64,000 nt of DNA from Melieria omissa (taxonomy: Eukaryota; Arthropoda; Insecta; Diptera; Ulidiidae), in contig OZ020268.1 of the NCBI GenBank assembly GCA_963971225.1, forward strand, positions 116,342,572-116,406,571, written 5' to 3'. The notes below the pieces were generated by a model. The model was not told where the DNA came from. It saw only the letters and a program-made list of their open reading frames with translations, and searched no databases. The position numbers were made by a program, and so were the translations under genes. Of this stretch, positions 24,421 to 36,231 are shown in pieces (position 1 is the first letter of the stretch; the number at the start of each line of letters is the position of its first letter).

Positions 24421-24474
24421 GGAGTGTGAAGGATAGGATAGGACCGTTGTGTGGAAAGCAAGAAAGTAGTTTAA

Positions 24475-25125
24475 TTATTTCGTCCTTTTGACACAACGGC
24501 TGTATTCATCTTTCAAGTCATCTTGCTTCACACTCCAGCAGTATTCTGCAACCATGGCATGTAAACTCTTTCCCTTATATCTAGTTTCCATTTGAAGCAT
24601 TTCCTGATGGAATTTCGTGCCATGTTGATCTGATAATTCTCCCATATTTGAAGGGAAAAACCTGATATGATTATGGAACATATGAATTTTCAATGACATG
24701 AGCACGTTCATATCTGCGAACGCTGAAATCATTCGTTTTACTAATTCTTCGTAATCTTTTGATTTGTGGTTGCCCAAGAAATTCTCTTTAACATCTTTGA
24801 AACATAGCCATGCTCTTCTCTCCTTCCCGCTTAGTTTACTCTCAAATACGGTGTCTTTAAGTAAAGCGCGTATATTTGGACCAATTAAAACACCTACAGA
24901 TCTACATAACACAAAATATGTTATTTTTACAAATTGAGATATCTACATATAAGATGAAGTTTTAATCAAAATACGATAAACAATTTACTTAATTTGTGTT
25001 TACCTTCTTTAATCTTCGCATCACTAATCCAATGGAAATTACTTCTTATGTACTGAAAACCTTTACCAGCTTAGCCCAAAGCCTTAATTAAATTTTTCAC
25101 GGCACCAAGCTCGAGATGAAAAGAG
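24475..25125 (-). pseudogene. Transposon-associated protein fragment inside the fold-back element
   Basis: Minus strand. The upstream exon reads LGAVKNLIKALG, a stop, then GKGFQYIRSNFHWISDAKIK. A candidate GT-AG intron (gtaaac ... ctgtag) separates it from VLIGPNIRALLKD, NFLGNHKSKDYEELVKRMIS, LKIHMFHNHIRFFPSNMGEL, HGTKFHQEMLQMETRYKGK and AEYCW. From memory, a conserved block of this shape (GPxIRxLMKD ... FLGNxKS ... HFLHSH ... ERFHQ ... DYCW) recurs in many predicted arthropod proteins that look transposon-derived. I cannot name its superfamily or function. The in-frame stop makes it a pseudogene. Confidence 0.65.
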
Positions 25126-26038
25126 AGGAGAATTATTCTGGTTTTCGCAACCAGAGCTTCAGCAATAACATTTTCTATTCAACGCTTGTTAGATTTTTGA
25201 TCAGAAATTTTTCTCAGGCTATTCTAACCAATATTGTTGGACTAAGATGAGTTTAATTCAATTTAAATTCGTTTTCCAGGTTCAAAATGCAACGTAAAGT
25301 TGACATTGACATGGCTTTGGGCAAAAGAATTGATTCCCTTTAATTTGATTTGAATGTTGTTGGACTAAGATGAGTTCAACCATTTAAATTCGTTTTCAAG
25401 GTGGGTGTTGCTGGCAACTTCAAGGCCTTGTAAAAACCAAACTAGAGGTGACCCAAAAAAACAAATTACATATTCGTAATCAGCGGCTCCGGAATTATAA
25501 GGAGCAGTTCAGAAACTGGGCGGGTTTTGTGAAGAGCTGAAATTGTTTGCACTGTGAAAAATTTTGGAATAATTTAAGTTTTTGAGTTGAAATAAACTTC
25601 AACAATTTTTTTTAGCTGAACCAATGGACTGATTAACATGAAATTTCACAATGTGTTGGTGCATGGTAAGGGTTTTATAATATATTTTTTTCAATTTTTT
25701 TTGTAGAAAAACTTCCAGGATACTTAAGCATACATTCTTAAAAGGACATTTTTATATCCTTTCGCCAGGATAATTACAACAAAATTATTTGATTTGAGTT
25801 GGAGACATAATTCTCTTTCTTTTGATACCAATATTGTTAGACCAGGATTAGTTCAACCATTTAAATTAATTTTTTTAATTGGGGTGTAGCTTGTAACTTC
25901 AAGACCCTGTAAAAACCAAACTAGAGGTGACCCGAAAAAAATAATTACATATTCGTGTTCAGCGACTCCGAAAATATAAGGAACAGTTGAGAAACTACGC
26001 GGGTTTTTTGAAAACCGCAAAATTGTTGTACTGTGTAA

Positions 26039-27353
26039 TCAATCAAAAAACAGTTAAAAAAATCAACAGTTTACGTCCTCTTTACTTTACTTAAACTTTA
26101 AGTATTAAAAATCTCATAGAACACCAACAATTGCAAGTGTTTTATTAACTTCTAAAGCGCACCAAATTCAATGGCCATAAATTGGTCGCTCGTCTAGCTG
26201 GGAGCGCAATTTATTGAGTGTCGTACTCGACATTAGCGGCACAATTGAGCACTGCAAGCAGACAGCAACGCTCAGCCAGCCAGCCAGCCATGCGGCCATC
26301 CATCCCAAGACAGCCAACAATTTATGCCAACATTGAGCCATCCATCCATCCATTCGTCTATCCATTCATGTAGCCAGCAGTCAACGACTGAGGCAGCCAG
26401 GCAGACTGATGCAGACAGCTGCTGCTGCTGCTGCTGCACTCGGGCCACACATCATCTACTAAATAACCACATAAATCAGCGCTGCAAATTAACCGCGCCG
26501 CACACCAAAATTCCACACCAAGGACAGCGAAACGCCTCAGACAAATCGCATCGAGATGCCGTTGCTGTGATAGAAGCCAACAAATTGCTGGCTGTTCAAT
26601 TGCAACAATTATGCGCCACCACCCAACTTGCACTCACTTCCACTTAAACTGCAATGGATTAATGAATTTTTTTTTAGAAATTTTCACACAGTTTGTGCAC
26701 GAAAGCAATAATCGACTGCGTGCACCGTCTAATGCAAATTTAATTTAATTAGTAAAGCAATAGTTTGGCATTAATTAACTGCCGTCTGGCAACAAGCAAC
26801 TGGTTGTTGTCGATGTTGCACATAATCGCTAATTCCTATGTACTCTATGTGAGTGCAGACAAATGTATATGTATATATGTACATAAATACATACATATTT
26901 ACATACATACTCGCATACATACAACTATCCATACATACATACATACATTCTATATATATGTATTTCTCTGCGCAAATGCAAGAGTTTCCAATTACATTAA
27001 ATTCAATTTCACTTATTTTAATATTTACCAACAACAACACTAACAGCAACACCAACGCTAAAGCTACGTATTTCACGGCTGCTCATAATTGTAAATGCAA
27101 ATTTTAATTATTTGCACAAACTGTATTGGCGGCGTCACAAGCAAATGTGACTGTTCTGTATGTGTGATTCTCTGCATGTTTGTGTTTGTGTCTGTGTGTG
27201 CATGACAGACAATTGTTGGCTGCCTCAATGTTTATTCTGCAACTGCAGCAATTTTGCTCACCAGTCAATGCATTGGCAAGTGAGCATACAAATGTGCATG
27301 TGTGTGTGTGTAGGTGTAAGTGTATGTGTATACATTTGATTGTGATTGTTGAA
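26039..27353. other. Unassigned DNA with simple repeats (also 47775-49089)
   Basis: Contains CAGC/CATC runs (26270-26355), CTG5 (26418-26437) and an ACAT-rich tract (26876-26950). No gene was recognised; the frames here translate simple repeats. Confidence 0.5.
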
Positions 27354-27497
27354 CAGTGGCGCACACAAGATTTCATTTTAACGGGGTTTTGCGTACAAAT
27401 TTTGAGCCGATTACCATTGGAAACAATATTTTGTATCAGCAATTTTGTGTTTGAAAAGGGAACGGGGCTTTGGAAATGTAAATGTATGTGCGCCAAT
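27354..27497 (+). mobile_element. Short CAGTGGCGC-ended MITE
   Basis: The left end CAGTGGCGCACACA and the right end, read on the other strand, CATTGGCGCACATACA match over the first 13 bases except one. An 8-bp duplication is not clear (4/8), so the boundaries are tentative. Related by end sequence to 1177 and 16794. Confidence 0.5.
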
Positions 27498-28247
27498 GGC
27501 TTTGACACTCACAGCAGCAGTAATGGTACAAGAGCTTCAACATATTTTTCAATCTATCGAGCCGTGTTGGCATTTTGTACAACTATTCGAGCCTTTACAG
27601 CAAAATGTATTTAACAAGAATTTTCCATAATTTTATAATGCATTGCGCTAAACTAATGCAATGTTGTATCCATTGCATTTACGCATTGATTGTACAGGTT
27701 CCGTTGGCTTGGGGCAAACAGTTTTGTTGGCCAAAAATGGCTCAAATATTGCACAACGCACTGAGTCCCAATAACGGTTGCTGAACAAAATATTTTACTC
27801 GAAAATTCCGAGAATTTGTGAGAGATTCTGCAAGCTTCAGGTTTAGCCATAATTTCTAAGAATCTCAGGAGAAATATATTTAACTAATGACTGACTATGC
27901 AAATGTTTTGTAGCTCAAATAAATTCTCAAATAAATTTTGCTTATCAAAGCTTTCATTTTAGTGCACTTATATTTTTGCTCCGTTAATTAATGCTTAAGT
28001 GTACTTATTCACTTTTATTTATACAAAAAGTGCACAATCAATTTTTTATGTCTAAAGTTGAAGGCTTCGTTTAATACAGTTTGATTGATCCGATTTAGGT
28101 AAAATATGCAACATTTTGTTCAACAACTTGTTGCCTGAAATTTTAAACTTTTTTAATAAAGTTTGAATGTTTTATTCTTCTGCAACTGGTTTCAAGGAAA
28201 TATATGAACAAACAAGCCACTTTACATTTGGTATAATGAAGTCAATG
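27498..28247. other. Unassigned AT-rich DNA
   Basis: No gene or element was recognised (also 49234-49983). Confidence 0.4.
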
Positions 28248-29135
28248 CACAGTGATTCGTTCCATAGATAAAATTCAAAAAATTTATGGTCTCAGATTTT
28301 AACGATTTTGATATCATTTGAAAGAAAAAACTCTAACTAAGAAAACCTCAAAAAATCTGTGCACAAAATCAATTAGTGTCTGTGCAAAAGCGGCTCAAAG
28401 ATGAAACTGTTTTCTCAAAAAAATTGAAACTCATATTTTCTGTTTTTTAGTCTATTGAGTAAAAAAAAACCTTTTAAAAATACATGGTTACCAAAAAGTC
28501 AATATAGAATAAGAAATGATGTGGCCATTTTCGCTTTTAATATTTTCTCAAAATTTGGAAAGCGTAGGCTTTTACTTCACTTTTAATTCAAAATATTTTT
28601 CTAAATTAAAAATCTGAAAATTTACACAACTTGGAGGAAAATATCTAAAAGTATGTGAAAGTACATTCCTAGATTTTTTTTATTTTAAGAAGCATTCGTT
28701 CTTTGTCGGATAATGCATTTACATCCTCCGATATCTTCCGATCTCAGAAAATAATTCAATTCGAAAAAACACGTATGCAATCAGCACGAAAAATGTTAAA
28801 ATGTGCAAAAATGCAAAACATACATCTATTATTATCGGTTTTATTGCAAAACTAAAGGGTCCTAAGACAGTTTTGGTTACTGTTTGCAATAATCAATGTT
28901 GAGATTACCAATTAAATGTAAAATCTGACAAATTTAGCCAACACACTCGTTGCTATAGCTCACCAAAAATGACGAAAATTGCAAAATTAAGTCCAATGCC
29001 AAACTACAAAAGTTTAAGAAAAAAAATGGAGATTTCAATTCAGCAGGCCATGCTTAACTGGTATACCAAATTTTATGAAGAACGGACCACTCCTTCTAAT
29101 TTTGTCCCGCGGTTGTATGGAGTCGAATCACTGTG
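28248..29135. mobile_element. 888-bp element with CACAGTGATTCG inverted ends and 5-bp duplication
   Basis: Perfect 12-bp inverted ends (28248-28259; 29124-29135) flanked on both sides by caatg (28243-28247; 29136-29140). The first seven bases equal the V(D)J recombination-signal heptamer. Transib elements, the RAG1 relatives, also begin with a CAC-type heptamer and make 5-bp duplications. There is no transposase; the 63-residue frame 28969-29160 overruns the right end and is unrecognised. Confidence 0.72.
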
Positions 29136-29236
29136 CAATGTGGAGAATAAATATTTCTAGTTGAGCTTAACAAACATTAATAATAAAATTTATATGAATT
29201 AACGAAACATATAACTTAACATAAGTCGAGTTGGCA

Positions 29237-29560
29237 CTATTGTAGGAGATCTGATTGTCTCGTTCTGTGAAGCCTTCTTTCAAGATTAGGTTGCTGTCGA
29301 AGGGATGCAATTTGTTCGTTCATATGCCTTTCTATTTGGAGATCGCGGTGAAGGTCGTTGTTCCAGATGTACCAGGGAGCATTCACAATACCTCTTAGAA
29401 CTTTGTTTTAAAATCACTGGATATTGTCTCGATTGCTTTGACTGGTGTAGCCCCATAGCTGGCAACCATATGTCCAAACAGACATGTCAGCATGTGGTTG
29501 TAAATGGGTTTTTTGTTTTGTATTGAAAGAACAGATTTCTTACCAATTAGCCAGTACATA
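29237..29560 (-). pseudogene. Jockey-like non-LTR retrotransposon C-terminal fragment
   Basis: Minus strand: YWLIGKKSVLS, then after a frameshift TYGCQLWGYTSQSNRDNIQ, a stop, KVLRGIVNAPWYIWNNDLHR, DLQIERHMNEQIASLR and a stop at 29237. This order (YWLIG ... YGxQLWG ... KVLRxIVNAPWY ... LHRDL) is typical of the region after the reverse transcriptase in Jockey-clade elements. Two in-frame stops and a frameshift make it dead. It sits next to the contig end. Confidence 0.85.
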
Positions 29561-29738
29561 TTTCGTTATTTGACATAGTTTGAATGATCAGAACAAACAC
29601 CCACGTCCCTATTGGCAAAACACTGATACAGTCGACTTTCACAAGCTTCTCTTGAGTCAGATTTCTCATCAGGAAAATAGTTCGCCTTAGAAGGAAACAG
29701 CTGGTTATCACTTGGTGCCAGGTCTGGACTGTTAGGTG

Positions 29739-29938
29739 NNNNNNNNNNNNNNNNNNNNNNNNNNNNNNNNNNNNNNNNNNNNNNNNNNNNNNNNNNNNNN
29801 NNNNNNNNNNNNNNNNNNNNNNNNNNNNNNNNNNNNNNNNNNNNNNNNNNNNNNNNNNNNNNNNNNNNNNNNNNNNNNNNNNNNNNNNNNNNNNNNNNNN
29901 NNNNNNNNNNNNNNNNNNNNNNNNNNNNNNNNNNNNNN
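29739..29938. other. Assembly gap, exactly 200 N
   Basis: A run of 200 undetermined bases, a round number typical of a scaffolder placeholder. Its two edges coincide with the end and the start of the two duplicated blocks. Confidence 0.98.
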
Positions 29939-30618
29939 TTTTAGAGTAATGGGTTTTTGTATAAATTTATTTTTATTTGTATTCTGTTTTCCATCGTTTT
30001 TATATACACTTAGGCAATACCCTCAGCCATTATCAAATTGATAATGGAGTTTGATCATCGTCGGAGGCAGCTTCATCCGCCAGAGGGACATTCAGTTCAA
30101 CTTCAGCATCATACGTTTCATCGTATGGCAAGAAATCTTCGTAATTTGTCTCCTCAGTGAATGAATAAGGTTCTTCATTGTTTTCCAAATATTTGACCAA
30201 AGTCTACATTACTGCTGGTTGTTCACTCATGCTCAGTTGTTGAAAGCGCGTACGGCGGCATATCAATTTGATCCCAATCACCGTACGTATTTTAATTTCA
30301 ACGATTTATTTGAAATTGTGCTGCTATCAATATTTGGCACTAACTATTTATAGTTACTAACACAAAATAAGAGCAAATTACATGGAACTACCTACAAGGT
30401 CCCTGCGGACCTTGTCGGGCATCGACTCCCGAAATAACTTCAATGCGATAACTTTGGTGGTAAAATACATGCAATCGTGGCGAAATCTATTTTAACAGCT
30501 TCTAAATAATCCATTTATAGAAGTCATAAAGTTTCCAGCTCATCACTCCGAACGTATTGAAATGCCGCATATTTTAAAACGCCATAGGTCCCTACGGACC
30601 TTGTTGGGCATCGGAGAG
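29939..30618 (-). mobile_element. piggyBac-like remnant, copy 2, left end missing
   Basis: Same sequence as 8213-8892. The left end is absent because the contig starts inside the element. The right end and TTAA (30619-30622) are present. Confidence 0.6.
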
Positions 30619-30790
30619 TTAATGCGCACTCAAACAAAATTGAGTCAATCAATCACAAAACTGTCTGAAAAGTGTTTTTTACATGAAATGTTATATTTTT
30701 AACGCCATCTAGTGTCACTCGATCCCATCTATAAAACACAAAATTTTGGCTAAATTCATTTATAAAATTAGAGTTAATGAATTAACGAAA

Positions 30791-30943
30791 AAAAAACTAA
30801 ATTGATAAATTTGACTTATCAACTTATTATGATTTGTGACTTTTAGGTAAATTCATTGATAAATTTAGAGTTAAACAAATTTACCTAAAAGTCACAAATC
30901 GAAATAAGTTGATAAGTCAAATTTAGTCAATTTAGTTGTTTTT
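30791..30943. repeat. Large palindrome, copy 2
   Basis: Identical counterpart of 9065-9217 at offset 21726. Confidence 0.85.
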
Positions 30944-31164
30944 TTGTAAAGCAGAAAAAAAAACAATTTGTTTCTTGTATCAAAACTCGAACCAAATTAT
31001 ATGCAAATTTACAGGCACTTGCAAAGCAGTTCAAGTCTCACAGTCTCACCACTACACACACACACACAGATGTTCAATAATTTTGCGCTCTCGCACCATT
31101 GCACGCAACCCCGTTTCCACCCCACCCCACCCAACCCCACCGCGTTGGGTGCAGCACATCGTCG

Positions 31165-31230
31165 CCTCAGAAAACGAATGTCGTATGTTCCATTAAGCCT
31201 AGTAGGACATACGACATTTGTTTTCTCAGG
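31165..31230. repeat. 66-bp hairpin element, instance A, copy 2
   Basis: Counterpart of 9439-9504 in the duplicated block. Confidence 0.85.
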
Positions 31231-34200
31231 CAACGACATGTAACACTTCGATTCGCGCGCAATCAGCTCAGCCAACATTGCCATTAGTGCGCAAAGCAGT
31301 CGCCCGCAATACGGCAACACTCGCTACAGTAACAACAACAAGCAACAACAGCAACGAAGCGTGTTGCGTTTGACATGCACTCGGCGGAGTGTCATTTGTA
31401 TGCAACGAGGATTCTACGCTTTAAGGGCAAAGCAGCGGTTTCAGCGATCAGCGCGTAGCGTCTTGCAAGTTATAAACACACACAAACACAAACACACACA
31501 CTTGCATGCGTGTTGGTGCATTCAAATGGCAGCCACTGGCAGTAACAACAACAACAAATGCACTGACAACTGGTGACTTTGTGCCAGCGGCAGCGTATTG
31601 CTGTCGCATTGACGCCATTACTGCCGCCAGTGCATGTTTTTAGCGGCACCAAAGCACGACACACACGCACACACACACTCAAAGTACCTGATGCCTGTCC
31701 CCGGGCACTGTTGCTGCTGTAGCTAGTGTTGCTGTTACTGTTGCTATGATGGTGGCATCACTGTCAATTGCTGCTGGTGTGACAGCGCATAAATGTTTGA
31801 TTTGTCAATGTTTATTTTTAATTTGCTCGAACGCAAATTTATTCTGATATTTTATCCCTGCAGCATCTAGTAGCCGCGCACTCGTTGACTGCTTCCTCGA
31901 ACGCTGTTGCCTGTGTTGTCTGCTTCGACGCTTTTCCATTTTGTTGTTGGTTGTATGCTGTTGCTGCTGCTGCTGCTTCTTTGACGTGCGGATGACTTGT
32001 TTAGCTGTGCAGATTAACGCATGGCATACCACATGGTTTCCAGTGCCCTCATTGCAGCTATTACTCGTCATGGTGTTGTTGTTGTTATGGTAGTGAAATT
32101 GAGACGGCTTAGCACGATTTGTGAACGTACGTGCGTGAGTTTGTGAATGTGTGTGTATCACTGCTATTAGAGCTATGTTTATTGTTGTTGTTGTTTTTGT
32201 TATTGCTAGTATTGTTCCCATATTCGTCATTGACCATGTCATCGTCATCGTCGTTGCCGTCATTGACAACGATGTCGTTTTGTTGCAGTGACATTAAGTG
32301 GTCACATTAAGTGATAACGTTGGCCGTCGCGTCATAACGACTGACCGTAGTCGCAACGTCCCTTCTGCTTGCTGCCTCTTCATGTCACGCACCTTTCGGT
32401 TGCCAATTTCTGCTTACTCCGCTTGTATGCCAATGATTCTCTAATTCTCCAAACTTGGCCATTCTCTTCATGCCCCCCTGTCCCGGGCAACTGTTCAGTC
32501 ACATTTCGCTGCACTGACTGCACTCAGAGTGTGTGAGTGGGTGAGTTGGTAGGTTGTCTATGCTTGCATGTGTCATTCAAATTCGCATTCATGTGTTTCG
32601 CCTACGTTGCACATGTACGACGGCAATTTCACTGAGACTATGTGTGTGTGTGTGTATATCTGTATGCAATCCGTTTTATTGCTATCGCTTTTAATGGGCT
32701 AAAGCCCAACAAGTTCGTTTTGTGTTTGTGATTTTTGACTGCAACATTAAATATTTACGCTTCAAATTGATTTTTCTAATTGAAAGCGTATTGCTTACAG
32801 CATTGCTTTGGCCAGTTGGATGCAGTGGAAATTTGAAAATTCACTCAGCTCTTTTGTATTTGTGTCATGTCGTTTTTATGTAAAACAAGTTCTGACCTGC
32901 ATTTTCGTTGTATATATTTAGAGATTTGTAGAGTAGGCGGAAATATTTGGGAATGGAAACTTTTTGATGACCTTGAGAAGAGCAATCAAGAATTCAAGAT
33001 ACGCAAGAAGGAAAGTTTGTTTGTAGGTGGACTAAAGAAAATTAGATATAGGTGAAAGGTGGTTGAAAATGGAATATAAAATCAAATCAAATTAAAATGA
33101 CATAATTAGTTCTGAGAAGTAAAATTTGTGTGGGTACAAACAACTGCAGATCTGTTTTAGGAGGGAGTGCATTAAAGAAAAATATGAGTATTTCTTTCAT
33201 AATTAAAAATAAGTCGAATTAAGTATACACTTAAAAAAAAAATTTGTTTATTAATTTTTTTCTATCCTTACGCATGTATCAGGTCACGTCTGGGTCATCT
33301 TTTAGTTGTGTCAAAAGTAATTAATGTCGCACGAAGTAATTTATTCCAAAAACATAGAAATTGTTGGCTCACCGGTTAAATTATCCAATCTGGCAACCAT
33401 ATTGCTAATCTACTCTCGTTGAACCATAGAACCAGCATATTTCCAACAACTTTTCTCTCAGCTTGACTGTTATGCATATTTGAAATTCTATGGATCATAG
33501 CTCCTGAACCAGAAGAAATAATTTCCTTGAAAAGGAAAGTTTTTTTAGTAGAACTAGCGTTATTACAGGAAAGCTAAGAAAATCTATGTTGTAAGGTGTC
33601 TTTGAAAATTGTTACCCAATTATCCAGAACTGTCCTATCCTCACTTTCAATTATAGGATACTGTGATATTCCTTCTTACTGCATATTTGGGAAACATTTC
33701 AATAAATCAAATAAAATTTTAAATTTAATTTCAAACAAATTCCCAATTACTGAAATACTACCAACCAAGTTGGTAGTATACTCACACACACACACACTTA
33801 GAAACACTCACATCCGCAGTGCATTTATAATCACTATTCGAATGTTAACCAACAGTCAACGATGCGGCAAAGCCGCCAGATAGTCAGAGCGTCCCAGCGC
33901 ATTTGCCACGCCTCCAATTGCATGCGTGTCAAAATGCCAATTCAAGCAGCGTCATCGTCACTTCTGCCACATGACATATTCTGATGTCGTCATTATAACG
34001 GTACGTGCCCGGCATGAAAATTGCAGCAACCAGCGCTGCGCCAATGCCGACCGGCGACTTGCAAGTTGGCACAAACCCACCGAAACGAAGACGAAAGCGC
34101 TTACGCTGACGGCATACGTTGGAGATTACGCGAGGCAGAAAGAGCTACAAGCCGACAGTCAGTGCGGTAGGCAGCTGCCGAGACATGCCCTTCGTATGCA

Positions 34201-35407
34201 AGAGGTTGCAACTTGCCACAGTGTGTGTATGTGTGTGTGGCACAGATCTGACACGACCAACCCGACTGCCGGCTGCTGCCACTGCCACCAGTCAACGCGT
34301 CGAGTTGATTGTAGTTCTGGCGGCTGGTGACGACGTCGCGGTTGAGCTCGCGCGGCCACAAAGTGTTGCACTTATGTGCAGCACATGTGCAACCGTCTCG
34401 CTTCGGTCGCTCATTATTTGTCAAACTTGCAGCGCAACGATGAGCTTTAAAACGTTGAAAACTGTCGCATGTGGCGAATTGAGGCAGTGGGGCGCCAGTG
34501 CTGGGACTGATGGCCACCAAGCATGCATGCAAAATTTTACGATGTTGCCGCAGCTGTTGCTGTTGTTGTTGGTGCTTATTATGCGAGTATTCGATTTCTG
34601 GCTTAACGCTGTCAATTTGCGAGTTTTTTAGTACCAAAAAAATCGTTTTCCGTTTTACACTTTTCTCGCCACCAACACAATTCTTTGATGTTTTGAACTC
34701 TCCTCAGCTTTATTGTGTTTTTTTTTTTTGGTGACGTTCTTTGTGTACGCTTCACTGCCAGCTGCCAACATGCATCCGTTTTGTGCCACTTCTCGCACAG
34801 CCCACCGACACAGCCGCTGCCCGATAAATGTTCTAAGCTTGCAGGTTGTGATTTGCTGCACACACCCCGCTGCGTCTCGCCCACTTTCTTGGCGAGTTTA
34901 GTCAATTTTTTAGCACTCTACCACTGGTCGCCTGATCGGCTTTGTGCGGTTTGGCAAATGTATGCGGAAAGTATTTTACACACTGCTCGCCACACACAGT
35001 TACTGCATATTTGAGCTAAAGTTATAAACTTCCGTCAGTGTGAAAAACACTGCCGCTCTCGTACGGCGAGCAGCGAAAGTGTGTGCGAAAAAGTCGAACG
35101 ACTCGACTGAAGTTTTTGGCCAAACGCCAAAAGCCGCAATACTCAAGCGCAGTCACCGACACAGACGGCCGCGCAAAGTGTCGTCATGGGCAGCAGCAGT
35201 TTTTCTCCTGGCCAACGTCAGTTGTTGCACAAAAACTAACAAAAACTAGACATTGTTGTTGCTGTTGTTTCAAGTATTTTTTTCTTTTACTTTTTGTAAT
35301 GTTGCTTGCGCCGAGCGAATGAAAATCATGAAGTCAAGCATTGGCGGCTTTAAAGTTTAGTGCCGTTTAGTGGTCATAGGACGAGAAACTAAGTAAGCAA
35401 AAAATTT

Positions 35408-35696
35408 GGATAAACTACAAACAAAAAATGCTAAAATTAACACAAAAATGTCTGGTCAATTCAATATTTTTTAAAAATTTTTGGGTTTTATTTTTGATTA
35501 CAATGGAAGCACCTCGATAGTGCAGCGTAAAGTGTAAACAAAATAAACCAAAAATTTTGATAAATTACAAACAAACAAAAAATCCTACAATTAACACAAA
35601 AATGTTCGGCTAGTTCAATGTTTGTTTACAAAATTTTTGGTTTACTTGTTGATTGGAATGGAATGGAACCACCTCGATAGTGCAGCGTAAAGTGCA
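35408..35696 (+). repeat. Tandem duplication with SINE head, copy 2
   Basis: Counterpart of 13672-13960 at offset 21736. Confidence 0.8.
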
Positions 35697-35927
35697 CTTG
35701 ACTGCCATTTGAATGGATGTGGGTTCGATTCCATATTGGTTTGAGTGCACTTTCCTCAAATTTATTCTTTTTTTAACTGATTCACATTTCATCAACATTA
35801 AGTTAGGTTAGGATAGACAGGTAGCTTTCTTGTTGCTTAGCAAGTGCACTCGAAGGTTGAAAAAGGCCCATTGGGATTCCCAAAGAAAGTGTAGCAAGTC
35901 CTGTAATTCCATGTTCAGTGTTGGCTG
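35670..35927 (+). mobile_element. Second tRNA-derived SINE, copy 2
   Basis: Counterpart of 13934-14191 in the duplicated block. Confidence 0.75.
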
Positions 35928-36231
35928 AAAAAAATAAATAAAAAAATAAAGAAATAAAATAAAATAAAATAAAATATTGTCAAATAAAATAAAATAAAAT
36001 AAAATAAAATAAAATAAAATAAAATAAAATAAAATAAAATAAAATAAAATAAAATAAAATAAAATAAAATAAAATAAAATAAAATAAAATAAAATAAAAT
36101 AAAATAAAATAAAATAAAATAAAATAAAATAAAATAAAATAAAATAAAATAAAATAAAATAAAATAAAATAAAATAAAATAAAATAAAATAAAATAAAAT
36201 AAAATAAAATAAAATAAAATAAAATAAAAAA
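35928..36231 (+). repeat. AAAAT microsatellite, copy 2
   Basis: Same length as 14192-14495 but without the g interruption, the only base substitution I noticed between the two blocks. Confidence 0.95.

Larger units (their letters stand above)
23198..26035. mobile_element. 2.8-kb fold-back transposon with doubled inverted ends
   Basis: The whole element is a large inverted repeat. Outer ends read CACAGTACAACA on both strands, flanked by TAA (23195-23197, 26036-26038). About 470 bp inside each arm is a second, diverged copy of the same end (CACAGTGCAAACAATTTCAG from 23667; mirror ending at 25556). Arms 23198-23950 and about 25280-26035 pair closely; the inner parts diverge. A broken gene lies on the right half and a decayed mirror copy of it on the left (24190-24420). 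CAC ends with a 3-bp duplication would fit a CACTA/CMC-like element, but that assignment is inference. Confidence 0.82.
8213..29738 (+). repeat. 21.5-kb direct duplication, copy 1 (contig end)
   Basis: This block recurs at 29939-51474 in the same order and orientation, with offset 21726 before about 13510 and 21736 after it. The offset change is a single 10-bp tandem duplication (aaaaactaac) present only in the second copy. One base differs in the AAAAT array (g at 14363). The copy ends at the first N of the gap. All the mobile elements inside are repeated at matching offsets. Almost certainly an unmerged contig overlap or a pair of haplotypes, not a biological duplication. Confidence 0.95.

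Noticed and set aside
26168..27107. Open frames rich in Tyr/Ile/His or Cys
   Set aside because: Translations of ACAT, CATC and CTG simple repeats.
29736..30041. Open frame across the gap
   Set aside because: Most of its codons are N; it is an artefact of translating through the gap.
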